The translations under genes and the position numbers were made by a program. 64,000 bases of DNA from Streptomyces griseochromogenes (GTDB lineage: Bacteria > Actinomycetota > Actinomycetes > Streptomycetales > Streptomycetaceae). Location of the stretch: contig NZ_CP016279.1 in the NCBI RefSeq assembly GCF_001542625.1, forward strand, positions 124,001 through 188,000. The letters run 5' to 3'. Each line of letters starts with the position of its first letter. Within the stretch, counting starts at the first letter, position 1. Below, piece by piece: positions 1 to 8,560 of the stretch. The notes under the pieces are model-generated. The model ran no database searches and was not told the DNA's origin. It worked only from the letters and a program-made list of their open reading frames with translations.

Positions 1-1
1 G

Positions 2-406
2 GAGGCGGTCCGCGTGGAGGCGGTCGCCCACCGTACGCAACGCGCGGCGACGGAGGTCGCCCCGGGCCGTCTCCGCCTGGACGTGATCTTCCAGGCCCCC
101 GACGGCCAGAAGCTGGACAGCCGGTACGGTCCCTCGACCCGTCTGCTGGTCTCCGCGACCCCGCCCGAGCTGCTGCTCGAGGGTGAGGGGGCGGACACCG
201 ACCTCTCACGCGAGCTGGAGCTGAACCCGGCCGTCGCGGAGGGCGTCCTGCACGTCTCGGCGATGGCGGCCTCCTGCGACGACGACCCAGCCAACTTGTA
301 CCCGGCCTGCCACGTCCACCAGCAGGACTGGGGCGTGCCGGTCCGCCTCACCGAGGGCGGGGCGGACCGGCTGCCGCTGATCCTGGCCGGGATGGAGGAG
401 CGGTGA
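2..406 (+). CDS. C-terminal part of a thioredoxin/NHL-repeat-like protein (5' truncated)
   Basis: The reading frame is open from the window edge to a TGA at 404-406, so only the last 134 or so residues are present. The GTG at 14 is just an internal codon or a late possible start. The visible part is a beta-rich tail ending LPLILAGMEER and holds two cysteines (AASCDDD and YPACHV). It resembles the C-terminal region of Streptomyces proteins annotated as NHL-domain thioredoxin-like proteins, but the catalytic thioredoxin part would lie outside the window. The family name is from memory and is moderate at best; that the frame is coding is clear from codon bias. Confidence 0.5.
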   Translation, partial: EAVRVEAVAHRTQRAATEVAPGRLRLDVIFQAPDGQKLDSRYGPSTRLLVSATPPELLLEGEGADTDLSRELELNPAVAEGVLHVSAMAASCDDDPANLYPACHVHQQDWGVPVRLTEGGADRLPLILAGMEER

Positions 407-472
407 CGGGTGGTCAGAGGACGTCGGCGTAGTCAAAAACAACGGTTCCGCAGGGGGGCGAGGGGGCGGAAC

Positions 473-1771
473 TCAGCCCTCCAGAAACGCCACCAGCGCG
501 TTCGCCAGCAGGAACGGGTCGTCGGCGCCGCACAGCTCGCGCACGCTGTGCATCGACAGGATCGCCACGCCGATGTCGACGGTGCTGATGCCGTGCCGGG
601 CCGCGGTGATCGGGCCGATGGTGGTGCCGCAGGGCATCGAGTTGTTGGAGACGAAGGACTGGAAGGGGACGCCCGCCCTCTCGCAGGCGGCGGCGAACAC
701 CGCGCGGCCCGAACCGTCCGTGGCGTAGCGCATGTTGACGTTGACCTTGAGGATCGGGCCGCCGTTGACGCGCGGGTGGTGCGTCGGGTCGTGCCGCTCC
801 GCGTAGTTGGGGTGGACGGCGTGGCCCGTGTCGGAGGACAGGCAGACCGTGCCGGCGAGGGCGCGCGCCCGGTCCTCGTACGACCCGCCGCGCGCGAACA
901 CCGAGCGCTCCAGCACCGTGCCGAGCAGCGGGCCGTCCGCGCCGGTGTCGGACTGCGAGCCGTTCTCCTCGTGGTCGAAGGCGGCCAGCACGGGGATGTG
1001 GGTGAGCGCGGCGTCTGAGGTCGCGGCGGCGGCGAGGGCGGCCGTGCCCGCGTGCACCGACAGCAGGTTGTCCATCCGGGGCCCGGCGACCAGCTCCCGG
1101 TCCCGGCCCAGGTAGGCGGGTGCCTCCACCGGGTGCGTCATCAGGTCCCAGCCGGCCACCGAGCCCGCGGCAAGACCCGACTCCGCCTCCAGGAACGCGA
1201 TCAGGTCACCCTCGCGCGGGTCGTCGCCGAGGCCCCACACCGGCTGCAGATGGCGCTGCTTGTCGAGCTTGAGGCCCTCCGAGGAGACCGAACGGTCCAG
1301 GTGGATGGCGAGTTGGGGCACCCGCAGCAGCGGGCGGTCCACGTTGACGAGGACCGAGGAGCCGTCGCGCAGGGTCAGCCGGCCGGCCAGGCCCAGGTCC
1401 CGGTCGAGCCAGGAGTTCAGCAGCGGGCCGCCGTAGATCTCCACCGCGACCTGCCGCCAGCCGTGCGCCCCGGTGTCCGGCCGCGGCTTGACGCGCAGGT
1501 TCGGCGAGTCGGTGTGCGCGCCGATGATGCGGAAGGGGGTGTGGGCCGCGGCGCCCTCGGGGACGTACCAGGCCACGATCGCGCCGCCGCGCAGCACATA
1601 CCTGCCGCCGCTCGACCCGTCCCAGGCATCGGTCTCCGCGACCCTCCTGAAGCCCGCCTTCTCCAGTCGCTCGGCGGCGTTCGTCACGGCGTGGTACGGC
1701 GACGGGCTCGCCGCCAGGAAGGACATCAGGTCGTCGGTGTGGCCGCGGTCGAAGCGGGCTGGTGCGCTCAT
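473..1771 (-). CDS. apeB: M18 family aminopeptidase
   Basis: A cytosolic dinuclear zinc aminopeptidase that releases N-terminal, preferably acidic, residues from peptides. The 432-residue length is normal for the family. Expected metal and catalytic residues are visible: His86 and Asp88 in GAHTDSPN, Asp234 in GPRMDNLLS, the Glu268-Glu269 pair in FDHEENGS, Asp314 in SSDTGHAVHP, and the C-terminal His in SMHSVRE. The start is an ATG at 1771. It lies downstream of the acyl-CoA dehydrogenase on the same strand, with a strong hairpin between them (1792-1828), so it probably has its own promoter. The family is certain; the symbol follows Streptomyces usage. Confidence 0.93.
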   Translation of the reverse strand: MSAPARFDRGHTDDLMSFLAASPSPYHAVTNAAERLEKAGFRRVAETDAWDGSSGGRYVLRGGAIVAWYVPEGAAAHTPFRIIGAHTDSPNLRVKPRPDTGAHGWRQVAVEIYGGPLLNSWLDRDLGLAGRLTLRDGSSVLVNVDRPLLRVPQLAIHLDRSVSSEGLKLDKQRHLQPVWGLGDDPREGDLIAFLEAESGLAAGSVAGWDLMTHPVEAPAYLGRDRELVAGPRMDNLLSVHAGTAALAAAATSDAALTHIPVLAAFDHEENGSQSDTGADGPLLGTVLERSVFARGGSYEDRARALAGTVCLSSDTGHAVHPNYAERHDPTHHPRVNGGPILKVNVNMRYATDGSGRAVFAAACERAGVPFQSFVSNNSMPCGTTIGPITAARHGISTVDIGVAILSMHSVRELCGADDPFLLANALVAFLEG

Positions 1772-1791
1772 GGGGCTTACCTTAACGACGT

Positions 1792-1828
1792 GCGTGGGCC
1801 CGTCCCCGGTACGGGAACGGGCCCACGC
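1792..1828 (-). terminator. Terminator hairpin after the acyl-CoA dehydrogenase gene
   Basis: GCGTGGGCCCGT pairs with ACGGGCCCACGC; after one mismatch the inner CCCG/CGGG pairs around a GTA loop. It lies 38 nt past the dehydrogenase stop and before the peptidase start, both on the minus strand. There is no U-run, which is usual in Streptomyces. Confidence 0.7.
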
Positions 1829-1865
1829 AGGCGATCAGTGGGTGCGGAGCGGGTCCTTCAGCGGC

Positions 1866-3692
1866 TCAGAAGGCGGCCTCGTCCAGCTCCATCAGGTCGA
1901 GGTCGACGTTCTCCGAGATCTTGCGGGCCAGGGTGACACCGGGCAGGACGTTGGCCGCGAAGAACTTCGCCGCCGCGATCTTGCCGGTGTAGAACGCCAC
2001 GTCCTTGGAGGCGGCCGTCTGCAGCTTCTCGGCGGCGATGGCGGCACCCTTGAGCAGCAGGTAGCCGACGATGACGTCACCGGAGGCCAGCAGCAGGCGG
2101 CTGGTGTTCAGGCCCACCTTGTAGATGTTCTTGACGTCCTGCTCGGTGGCCGCGAGGTCGGTCAGCATCAGGCCGACGATCGCCTCCAGCTCCACGGCGG
2201 CCTTCGCGAGGTGCTCGCGGGCGCCCGCCAGCTCCTCGCCGCCGGTGCCCAGCGCCAGGAACTTCTTGATGTCCTCGGCGAGGGCGTTCAGCGCGGTGCC
2301 CTGGTTGCGGACGATCTTCCGGAAGAAGTAGTCCTGGCCCTGGATGGCGGTCGTGCCCTCGTAGAGGGTGTCGATCTTGGCGTCCCGGATGTACTGCTCG
2401 ATCGGGTACTCCTGCAGGAAGCCGGAGCCGCCGAAGGTCTGCAGCGACTGGGCGAGCTGCTCGTAGCCCTTCTCGGAGCCGTAGCCCTTGACGATCGGCA
2501 GGAGCAGGTCGTTCAGCGCGTGCTCGGCCGAGGCCTCCTCGCCGTTCGCCTCCTTGAGGGCGATCGTGTCCTGGACGGAGGCGGTGTAGAGGACGAGGGC
2601 ACGCATGCCCTCCGCGTACGCCTTCTGCGTGATCAGCGAGCGGCGCACGTCGGGGTGGTGGGTGATGGTGACCTTCGGCGCGGCCTTGTCCATGAAGTTC
2701 GCCAGGTCCGGACCCTGGACGCGCTCCTTGGCGTACTCCAGCGCGTTCAGGTAGCCGGTCGACAGGGTCGAGATCGCCTTCGTGCCGACCATCATCCGGG
2801 CGAACTCGATGATGCGGAACATCTGGCGGATGCCGTCGTGCTTGTCACCGATCAGCCAGCCCTTGGCCGGGTGACGGTCGCCGAAGGTCATCTCGCAGGT
2901 GTTGGAGGCCTTCAGGCCCATCTTGTGCTCGACGTTGGTGGCGTAGACGCCGTTGCGCTCGCCCAGCTCGCCGGTCTCGAAGTCGAAGAGGTACTTCGGG
3001 ACGAGGAAGAGGGACAGACCCTTGGTGCCCGGTCCCGCGCCCTCGGGGCGCGCCAGCACGTAGTGAAGGATGTTCTCCTCCATGTCGTGCTCACCGGAGG
3101 TGATGAAGCGCTTCACGCCCTCGATGTGCCAGGAGCCGTCCTCCTGCTGGACCGCCTTGGTGCGGCCGGCGCCCACGTCCGAACCGGCGTCCGGCTCGGT
3201 GAGCACCATGGTGGAGCCCCAGGTCTTCTCCACGGCGATCGTCGCGAGCTTCTTCTGCTCCTCGGTGCCCTCCTCGAAGAGGATGCGGGCGAACGCCGGG
3301 CCGGAGGAGTACATCCACACGGCCGGGTTCGCGCCGAGGATCAGCTCCGCGTAGGCCCAGATCAGGGACGGCGGGGCGGTGGTGCCGCCGATCTCCTCGG
3401 GCAGGCCCAGGCGCCAGTACTCGGAGTCCATGAAGGCCTTGTAGCTCTTCTTGAAGGACGCGGGGACCGGCGCGGTGTTCGTCTCGGGGTCGAAGACCGG
3501 CGGGTTGCGGTCGGCGTCGGCGAAGGACTCGGCCAGCTCGTTCTCCGCGAGCCGGGTCAGCTCCTCCAGAACGCTCTTGGCGGTGTCCGTGTCCATCTCC
3601 TCGAACGGGCCGGTGCCGTACAGCTTGTCGCGGCCGAGCACTTCGAAGAGGTTGAACTCGATGTCGCGGAGATTGGACTTGTAGTGCCCCAT
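1866..3692 (-). CDS. Acyl-CoA dehydrogenase (FadE5-like, about 608 aa)
   Basis: An FAD-dependent acyl-CoA dehydrogenase that introduces the alpha-beta double bond in fatty-acid beta-oxidation. The start is the ATG at 3692 ([10 protein letters not shown]) with CGGAG upstream; a longer frame to 3725 exists but has no ribosome site. The FAD/substrate motif LTEPDAGSD lies near residues 165-172. The conserved YEGTTAIQ motif supplies the likely catalytic Glu445. The C-terminal extension after residue 460 makes it the roughly 600-residue class (mycobacterial FadE5 is about 611 aa) rather than the 380-residue class. It is divergent from the SseB-like gene across an intergenic region with paired palindromes (4038-4087). 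Confidence 0.92.
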   Translation of the reverse strand: MGHYKSNLRDIEFNLFEVLGRDKLYGTGPFEEMDTDTAKSVLEELTRLAENELAESFADADRNPPVFDPETNTAPVPASFKKSYKAFMDSEYWRLGLPEEIGGTTAPPSLIWAYAELILGANPAVWMYSSGPAFARILFEEGTEEQKKLATIAVEKTWGSTMVLTEPDAGSDVGAGRTKAVQQEDGSWHIEGVKRFITSGEHDMEENILHYVLARPEGAGPGTKGLSLFLVPKYLFDFETGELGERNGVYATNVEHKMGLKASNTCEMTFGDRHPAKGWLIGDKHDGIRQMFRIIEFARMMVGTKAISTLSTGYLNALEYAKERVQGPDLANFMDKAAPKVTITHHPDVRRSLITQKAYAEGMRALVLYTASVQDTIALKEANGEEASAEHALNDLLLPIVKGYGSEKGYEQLAQSLQTFGGSGFLQEYPIEQYIRDAKIDTLYEGTTAIQGQDYFFRKIVRNQGTALNALAEDIKKFLALGTGGEELAGAREHLAKAAVELEAIVGLMLTDLAATEQDVKNIYKVGLNTSRLLLASGDVIVGYLLLKGAAIAAEKLQTAASKDVAFYTGKIAAAKFFAANVLPGVTLARKISENVDLDLMELDEAAF

Positions 3693-4138
3693 GGTGACGG
3701 CTCCGTATAGGACTCGGCGAGGCACTGGCTCCTCGCATCTGGTTCACGTACCAACAAGTAGTTCCGATGATGCTACCCGTCGGTAATAAGAAGCAACCCC
3801 CGCCGGTCCAAGTGTGAGAAGGGTCTACTCGGCAGCGCCGGAGAGCAGTCTCGCCCGGCGCTCGGGCTGCTCGGCGAACGGCGGGTGACCGCCGGGTATC
3901 GCGTGCCCTCGGGTGCCGTCGCTCCCGTCTCCTTCGCCGCCGCCTCCACGTCCTCGGGGCCGAGGGCCTCCAGTGCGGCCGGGCTCAGGGTGTGGGCGAC
4001 CGGGTACCCCCCGGGGCATGGAGAGAGGGGCCGAATCTGTAGCGGACGATACACAAACTGTAGCAGCGTTCTATAGCGTTCGCTACATAAATTTCCCCGG
4101 GCCCCGCCGAACCCTCCCCGCTCGGTACGCTTGCGCCC
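3693..4138. other. 446-bp divergent intergenic region
   Basis: There is no convincing gene here: the long minus-strand frame through it has the wrong third-base bias. The left part is GC-rich spacer. The right end (4035-4095) is markedly AT-richer and contains the palindrome cluster described separately. The SseB-like start at 4139 has no Shine-Dalgarno but has TACGCT 7 nt upstream, so a leaderless transcript is possible. Confidence 0.6.
4038..4087. promoter_or_regulatory. Paired 16-bp palindromic operators
   Basis: TGTAGCGGACGATACA (4038-4053) and TATAGCGTTCGCTACA (4072-4087) share the form TGTAGCG-NN-CGCTACA. A third imperfect copy begins at 4059 (TGTAGCAGCG). They lie between the divergent acyl-CoA dehydrogenase and SseB-like genes. 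This looks like a TetR-type operator array. The regulator is not encoded next to it. Confidence 0.5.
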
Positions 4139-4621
4139 ATGTACGGATACGGCCAGCCCATGGACGGGGGCGCCGCTCAGCAGCAGTACGCCCAGCCGCA
4201 GCAGCAGATGCCTGGCGGTGTCGGCGGGTACGGCCAGCAGCCGCCGCTGTACCCGGAGCCGTCCCCGCCCTCGCTCGCGGACGCGGTGCGCGCCTTCACC
4301 ACCGGGCAGATGTCCGCCGAGGACTTCCAGCAGATCTTCGCGACGTCGAAGGTGTACTGCCCGCGCGGCGACACCCCCGGCTTCCTCGCCCTGCACAACA
4401 CCCAGCAGCCGGTGATCCCGATGTTCACCTCGCTCAAGGAGCTGCGCCGGTACGCGGGCAAGGAGTCCAAGTACTTCGTGATCACCGGCGCCGAGGTGAT
4501 CGATCTGCTGCCGACCGGCTACGGCTTCGTCCTGGACATGGAGGGCGAGCACCGGATGGTGTTCGACGCCAAGGCGGTGGAGCAGATGGTCGACTTCGCG
4601 ATGCGCCGGATGTACGGCTAG
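4139..4621 (+). CDS. SseB family protein
   Basis: A 160-residue protein. The first 45 residues are low-complexity, rich in Gln, Gly, Pro and Tyr. Residues 48-158 form an SseB-like domain (AVRAFTTGQM ... VYCPRGDTPGF ... MFTSLKELRRYAG ... GYGFVLDMEGEHRMVFDA). The biochemical role of SseB-domain proteins in actinobacteria is not established. There is no signal peptide or membrane segment, so it is likely cytosolic. A clean terminator hairpin follows at 4683. It stands alone as a transcription unit. Confidence 0.8.
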   Translation: MYGYGQPMDGGAAQQQYAQPQQQMPGGVGGYGQQPPLYPEPSPPSLADAVRAFTTGQMSAEDFQQIFATSKVYCPRGDTPGFLALHNTQQPVIPMFTSLKELRRYAGKESKYFVITGAEVIDLLPTGYGFVLDMEGEHRMVFDAKAVEQMVDFAMRRMYG

Positions 4622-4682
4622 CGGCCGTCGTCGCGCGTACGGCGGTCGGGACGCGCGCGAGCGTTCGCGGACACGGAGCACG

Positions 4683-4710
4683 GAGCCCGGAGGGAATTTC
4701 CTCCGGGCTC
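4683..4710 (+). terminator. Terminator hairpin after the SseB-like gene
   Basis: A perfect 11-bp stem (GAGCCCGGAGG / CCTCCGGGCTC) with a 6-nt loop, followed by TCTCTGTT. Confidence 0.8.
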
Positions 4711-4731
4711 TCTCTGTTGGGGCTAGCAGAA

Positions 4732-4747
4732 AGTTCAACGCTCAACT
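4732..4747. promoter_or_regulatory. Imperfect palindrome upstream of pirin
   Basis: AGTTCAACGCTCAACT is symmetric at 12 of 16 positions and ends 28 nt before the pirin ATG, overlapping the expected promoter. The shape suits a MarR-type operator; that assignment is inference. Confidence 0.35.
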
Positions 4748-4775
4748 AAAGTGGGCGCACAAGGAGGTACCGAAC

Positions 4776-5747
4776 ATGCCTGCAGTGACCGTCGAGAACC
4801 CGCTGACGCTGCCCCGGGTGGCCGCTCCCGCCGACGCCGTGGCACGCCCCGTGCTGGCCGTCACGACCGCACCGAGCGGTTTCGAGGGTGAGGGATTCCC
4901 GGTGCGCCGGGCGTTCGCCGGGATCAACTACCGCCACCTCGACCCGTTCATCATGATGGACCAGATGGGCGAGGTGGAGTACGCGCCGGGCGAGCCCAAG
5001 GGCACCCCGTGGCATCCGCACCGTGGCTTCGAGACCGTCACCTACATCATCGACGGGATCTTCGACCACCAGGACTCCAACGGCGGTGGCGGCACCATCA
5101 CCAACGGTGACACCCAGTGGATGACCGCGGGCTCGGGTCTGCTGCACATCGAGGCTCCGCCGGAGTCGCTCGTCATGTCCGGCGGTCTCTTCCACGGCCT
5201 TCAGTTGTGGGTGAACCTCCCGGCCAAGGACAAGATGATGCCCCCGCGCTACCAGGACATCCGCGGCGGCAACGTCCAGCTGCTGACGTCCCCCGACGGC
5301 GGCGCGCTGCTGCGTGTCATCGCGGGCGAGCTGGACGGTCACCAGGGCCCCGGCATCACGCACACGCCGATCACGATGATCCACGCGACCCTCGCTCCGG
5401 GCGCCGAGATCACCCTGCCCTGGCGCGAGGACTTCAACGGCCTCGCCTACGTCCTCGCGGGCCGCGGCGGCGTCGGTGCGGAGCGCCGGCCCGTCCGCAT
5501 GGGCCAGACCGCCGTGTTCGGCGCCGGTTCCGCGCTGACCGTGCGCGCGGACGAGAAGCAGGACGCGCACACGCCGGACCTGGAGATCGTCCTCCTCGGC
5601 GGACAGCCCATCCGTGAACCCATGGCGCACTACGGGCCGTTCGTCATGAACACCAAGGAAGAGCTGATGCAGGCCTTCGAGGACTTCCAGAAGGGCCGCC
5701 TGGGCACGATCCCGGCCGTTCACGGGATGACCGAGGGCGGGATGTGA
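4776..5747 (+). CDS. Pirin family protein
   Basis: A 323-residue bicupin of the pirin family. The N-terminal cupin carries the metal-binding signature HPHRGFETVTYI (near residues 85-96), followed by the GDTQWMTAGSGLLHIE segment that supplies further His/Glu ligands. The family includes quercetin dioxygenases and redox-sensing cofactors; which applies here cannot be told. The start has an excellent ribosome site (AAGGAGG, 8 nt before ATG). An 18-bp-stem terminator follows. Streptomyces pirins are often redox-induced through MarR regulators, which would fit the palindrome upstream. Confidence 0.9.
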   Translation: MPAVTVENPLTLPRVAAPADAVARPVLAVTTAPSGFEGEGFPVRRAFAGINYRHLDPFIMMDQMGEVEYAPGEPKGTPWHPHRGFETVTYIIDGIFDHQDSNGGGGTITNGDTQWMTAGSGLLHIEAPPESLVMSGGLFHGLQLWVNLPAKDKMMPPRYQDIRGGNVQLLTSPDGGALLRVIAGELDGHQGPGITHTPITMIHATLAPGAEITLPWREDFNGLAYVLAGRGGVGAERRPVRMGQTAVFGAGSALTVRADEKQDAHTPDLEIVLLGGQPIREPMAHYGPFVMNTKEELMQAFEDFQKGRLGTIPAVHGMTEGGM

Positions 5748-6081
5748 TCCTTCGCCGAGCGAACGCCCGAGGGTGCCCCGTCCGAGCCCGGACGGGGCAC
5801 CCTCGGTGTCGTGTGCCCTCAACCAGCCTTGGACACAAGGGACTTCCACTCGTCCCGCCGTCGGCCGCCGCCGTGTGCGTCCCCGGCGCTCCCTGCCCGG
5901 GACTCCTGTCTGACAGAGAGTCAGGCTCCCCTGTATGCGCGGCGCTCTCGGAAATGCCGCCGCCGGGATGTTCGTAACACCGGCGTGTCGATGTCCGTTT
6001 TGTACGAGCTTCCTATTAAATCTCCTTTCTGTAAGAGATCGATCTGTGGCAGATCGCATCGACTCACTTCATGGAGATGAC
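5748..6081. other. 334-bp intergenic region between pirin and the small secreted protein
   Basis: It holds the pirin terminator (5767-5806), then GC-rich spacer with no credible gene. From 5985 an AT-richer stretch (TATTAAATCTCC and surroundings) is likely the promoter and 5' leader of the secreted protein gene. A perfect 7-bp inverted repeat, CGATCTG-TGG-CAGATCG, sits at 6040-6056. Confidence 0.6.
5767..5806 (+). terminator. Strong terminator hairpin after pirin
   Basis: An 18-bp perfect stem (CCGAGGGTGCCCCGTCCG and its complement) with a 4-nt AGCC loop, 20 nt past the pirin stop codon. Confidence 0.9.
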
Positions 6082-6360
6082 ATGCACCAGCTTCGCAAGG
6101 CCGCAGTCCTGGTCGCCGCTCTCGGCAGCGTCGGACTCCTGAGCACCGGTACCGCCTACGCGGGCGGCGACCACGGGGGCCAGAACTTCAGTGCCCTGCA
6201 GAGTTCCAACTGCAAGTCGCACGATCTGAACCTCGACGTCCTCGGCGAGGTCGGCATCCTCAACGGCGTGCTGGGCAACGCGCTCAACGGCGAGGGTGAC
6301 CCGGGCGCGCAGGGCACGCACATCGGCTCGACCATGGGCTGCAGCAACAGCGTCTTCTAA
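6082..6360 (+). CDS. Small secreted protein, function unknown
   Basis: A 92-residue preprotein. A clear Sec signal peptide (MHQLRKAAVLVAALG core, cleavage after STGTAYA) leaves a mature part of about 65 residues, rich in Gly, Asn and Ser, with two cysteines (SSNCKSH and TMGCSNS) that could form a disulfide. GGAG lies 5 nt before the ATG; the start was chosen for the signal peptide and ribosome site. It is a single-gene unit followed by a terminator. Size and composition recall small surface proteins of aerial hyphae, but it lacks the chaplin repeat and I do not recognise the family. Confidence 0.75.
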   Translation: MHQLRKAAVLVAALGSVGLLSTGTAYAGGDHGGQNFSALQSSNCKSHDLNLDVLGEVGILNGVLGNALNGEGDPGAQGTHIGSTMGCSNSVF

Positions 6361-6409
6361 GGGGTCGGGTTCGATCCACGAGGTCGGTTCGATCGCCAGA
6401 GCAGACGAG

Positions 6410-6436
6410 GAAGCCCCCCGCGACGCGGGGGGCTTC
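6410..6436 (+). terminator. Terminator hairpin after the small secreted protein
   Basis: GAAGCCCCCCGC / GCGGGGGGCTTC, a 12-bp stem with a GAC loop, 50 nt after the stop. Confidence 0.85.
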
Positions 6437-6612
6437 TCCGCTTGTCCGTGTCGGCCGGGGGCGGGCGGCGGGTGCGCCCGACGGCTCCTTCTTTCGATAC
6501 ATCTGTGTCCGAACGCCATGTGCGCATCTTGTGACGGCGCGTCACAGTGCCTACAGTCCGGGCGTGTTCTGAGACGACGGCGCAGCTCAGACGGAGTGAC
6601 GAGAGGCGAGCC

Positions 6613-7233
6613 GTGCAACTTTCCGATGTGAGCCGCAGGACCGGCGTACCGCTTCACACCCTGCGCACGTACGAGCGCAGGAGGCTGATCCCGGCCCTGC
6701 CCGAGCACGGCGAGGCGCAGATACGCCGGGTGGAGCTGGTCCGGGCCCTGCTGGAGGTGGGCGGGCTCGGGGAGTTGGAGGCGCTGCGGATCCTCGGGCT
6801 GCTCGACTGTTCGGACACCACGCTGAGCCGGCTGCTCGGCGCTGTGCAGTACTCGCTGCCGACCGCCGGATCGGCGAGCGACGACGGCAACTGGGCCCGC
6901 GCCGAGGAGCGGGCCCACGCACTGGCGCGGGCCCGGAACTGGCGGGTGAGCGAGCACAACCCGGCCTGGCGCACGCTCATCCAGTCGTTCGTCGTCATGG
7001 AGTGGCTGGGGCAGGAGGATCTGCTCCGTCTGCTGGACGCCTACGCGGAGGCGCTGGAGAAGGTCGCCGAGGCCGAGGTGCGGCTGGTCGTCGAGCGGCC
7101 CGATCCGGAGAGCGCGGTCACCCGCATGGTGACCGCGACCGTCATCGGCGACACGGTCATCGCCGCGCTGCGCCGCCTCGTCCACGAGCACGCCGTGAGC
7201 CGACTGGAGTGCTCCTCCGCCCCCACCGCCTGA
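6613..7233 (+). CDS. MerR-type transcriptional regulator
   Basis: About 206 residues from a GTG at 6613 with AGAGGCGAG upstream. The N-terminal winged helix is VQLSDVSRRTGVPLHTLRTY, followed by the short-spaced RRVELVRALLEVGG helices typical of the family. The C-terminal half is helical (ARNWRVSEHNPAWRTLIQSF ... ALRRLVHEH) and resembles that of the second MerR in this window (18098-18742), so the two look paralogous. No metal-binding Cys cluster is visible, so it is not a classic metal sensor. It precedes the two-component system; what it controls is not shown. Confidence 0.8.
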   Translation: MQLSDVSRRTGVPLHTLRTYERRRLIPALPEHGEAQIRRVELVRALLEVGGLGELEALRILGLLDCSDTTLSRLLGAVQYSLPTAGSASDDGNWARAEERAHALARARNWRVSEHNPAWRTLIQSFVVMEWLGQEDLLRLLDAYAEALEKVAEAEVRLVVERPDPESAVTRMVTATVIGDTVIAALRRLVHEHAVSRLECSSAPTA

Positions 7234-7368
7234 CGCGAGGAGTTGGCCGGTCGCCTTCACCTCAATCCATGATGAAAAAGGACAATTGCTGGCGGTAAAA
7301 GGCCAGGAACCCACCGGTAACTGACTGATATTTGACGATCACGCGCCGTTTCTAGCAGACTCCGTAGC

Positions 7369-7380
7369 GATCATGTGATC
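7369..7380. promoter_or_regulatory. GATCA-TG-TGATC palindrome upstream of the histidine kinase
   Basis: A 5-bp inverted repeat with a 2-bp spacer, about 55 nt before the kinase start, in an AT-richer stretch (7260-7385) that probably carries the promoter. The binding factor is unknown. Confidence 0.3.
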
Positions 7381-7435
7381 AAACCGGGCTCGTGTGTGAA
7401 CAACGTGCGACCCGGGCGCGGACGGGGGAGGCTGC

Positions 7436-8560
7436 GTGCACATGTCACATTCGTCATGGGGTTCGGCATCCGGAGACGAACCGAAGAGCCAAGCAAGGCA
7501 ACTCGCCGACCGGCTCGGTGAGATTCGGCCCGACCTGATCAACGCCTATCGGCAGGCGCTGGTGAGGCAGTGCAACCCGCTCGGGGTGAACCAGGAGGCC
7601 TGGATCACCTGCCGGGAACAGGCGGAGCAGATCATCGCGGACTGCCTGGGCGTGCTCAGGGAGGAGCGGGAGCCGTTACTGGACGTCGGCGTGTACCTCA
7701 AGGCGCGCCGACTCGGCGGGGCCCGCATCTCCCAGGGGATCGGCCCCATCCACTCGGTGCGCGCCGCCTCGGTGCTGTTCCAGATCGTGATGGACCAACT
7801 GGGCCGGGTCGCCACCGAGTTCCCCGGTTCCGAGCGTCATCTCATGAAGGCGCTGCTCGCCCTGCAGTCGTCGATCATCCGGCGCCTGGAGCAGGGCGCC
7901 ATCGGACACGACCTCTTTCTGCTCGACGTCGTACGCGACGCCGCGCAGCAGGGCCGTAACAGCATGGCCCGGGAGATCCACGACCGGATCGGCAGCGCGG
8001 CGAGCGTCGCGCTGCGGCAGCTGGAGCTGTACGAGCTGACCCAGAACGGGGACGTGCGCACGGACGTCCGGCTCGCGGCGCTCAAGCAGGCCATCCAGGA
8101 GACGCAGTACATCACCCGTGACCTCGTGTCCGAACTGCGCACCCGGCTGGACACCACCCGCTCGCTACAGGTCGCGCTCTCCTCGTTCGTCACCGCGATG
8201 GCGCTGGACAAGCCCGTCGTGGAGATCGCGGTGGACGACCCCGACGACCGGCTGCCGCCCCGGATCGCCGACGACCTCTATCTGATGCTGCGCGAGTGTC
8301 TGCGCAACGCCTTCGCGCACGCCTCCGCATCCCGCATCGACATCGCACTCGCCTTCGACCACGACCTGGTCAGGGCCTCGGTGCGGGACGACGGCGTCGG
8401 TTTCGACCCCGAGCGGCGCACCGGGCACGGGCTCGCCTCGCTGGTCGAGCGCAGCAGGCTGCTCGGCGCCACCCTCACCATCACCAGCGCTTTGGGAGAG
8501 GGGACCACGGTCGAGCTGTGCGTCCCGGTCGGCAAGGAGGATCATGGCGGTGCCGAGTAG
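7436..8560 (+). CDS. NarL-type sensor histidine kinase (cytosolic), contains a TTA codon
   Basis: 374 residues with no membrane segment, so it senses an internal signal or a partner. The N-terminal 170 residues are helical with no named domain. The HisKA_3 phosphoacceptor is His182 in REIHDRIG. The ATPase domain has an N box (ECLRNAFAHA), G1 (DDGVGFD) and G2 (GHGLASL). Start: GTG at 7436 with GGGGGAGG 4 nt upstream (ATG at 7442 is the alternative). Codon 81 (7676-7678) is TTA, so translation should need the bldA tRNA. It overlaps the response regulator gene by 17 nt; the two form a two-component pair. Confidence 0.9.
   Translation: MHMSHSSWGSASGDEPKSQARQLADRLGEIRPDLINAYRQALVRQCNPLGVNQEAWITCREQAEQIIADCLGVLREEREPLLDVGVYLKARRLGGARISQGIGPIHSVRAASVLFQIVMDQLGRVATEFPGSERHLMKALLALQSSIIRRLEQGAIGHDLFLLDVVRDAAQQGRNSMAREIHDRIGSAASVALRQLELYELTQNGDVRTDVRLAALKQAIQETQYITRDLVSELRTRLDTTRSLQVALSSFVTAMALDKPVVEIAVDDPDDRLPPRIADDLYLMLRECLRNAFAHASASRIDIALAFDHDLVRASVRDDGVGFDPERRTGHGLASLVERSRLLGATLTITSALGEGTTVELCVPVGKEDHGGAE

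Noticed and set aside
1473..3710. A 745-codon plus-strand frame opposite the acyl-CoA dehydrogenase
   Set aside because: The product is Leu/Gly/Arg-rich with no domain, while the opposite strand encodes a complete dehydrogenase.
3773..4738. A minus-strand frame through the SseB-like gene and its upstream region
   Set aside because: No domain, wrong codon bias, and it runs through a terminator hairpin and the palindrome array.
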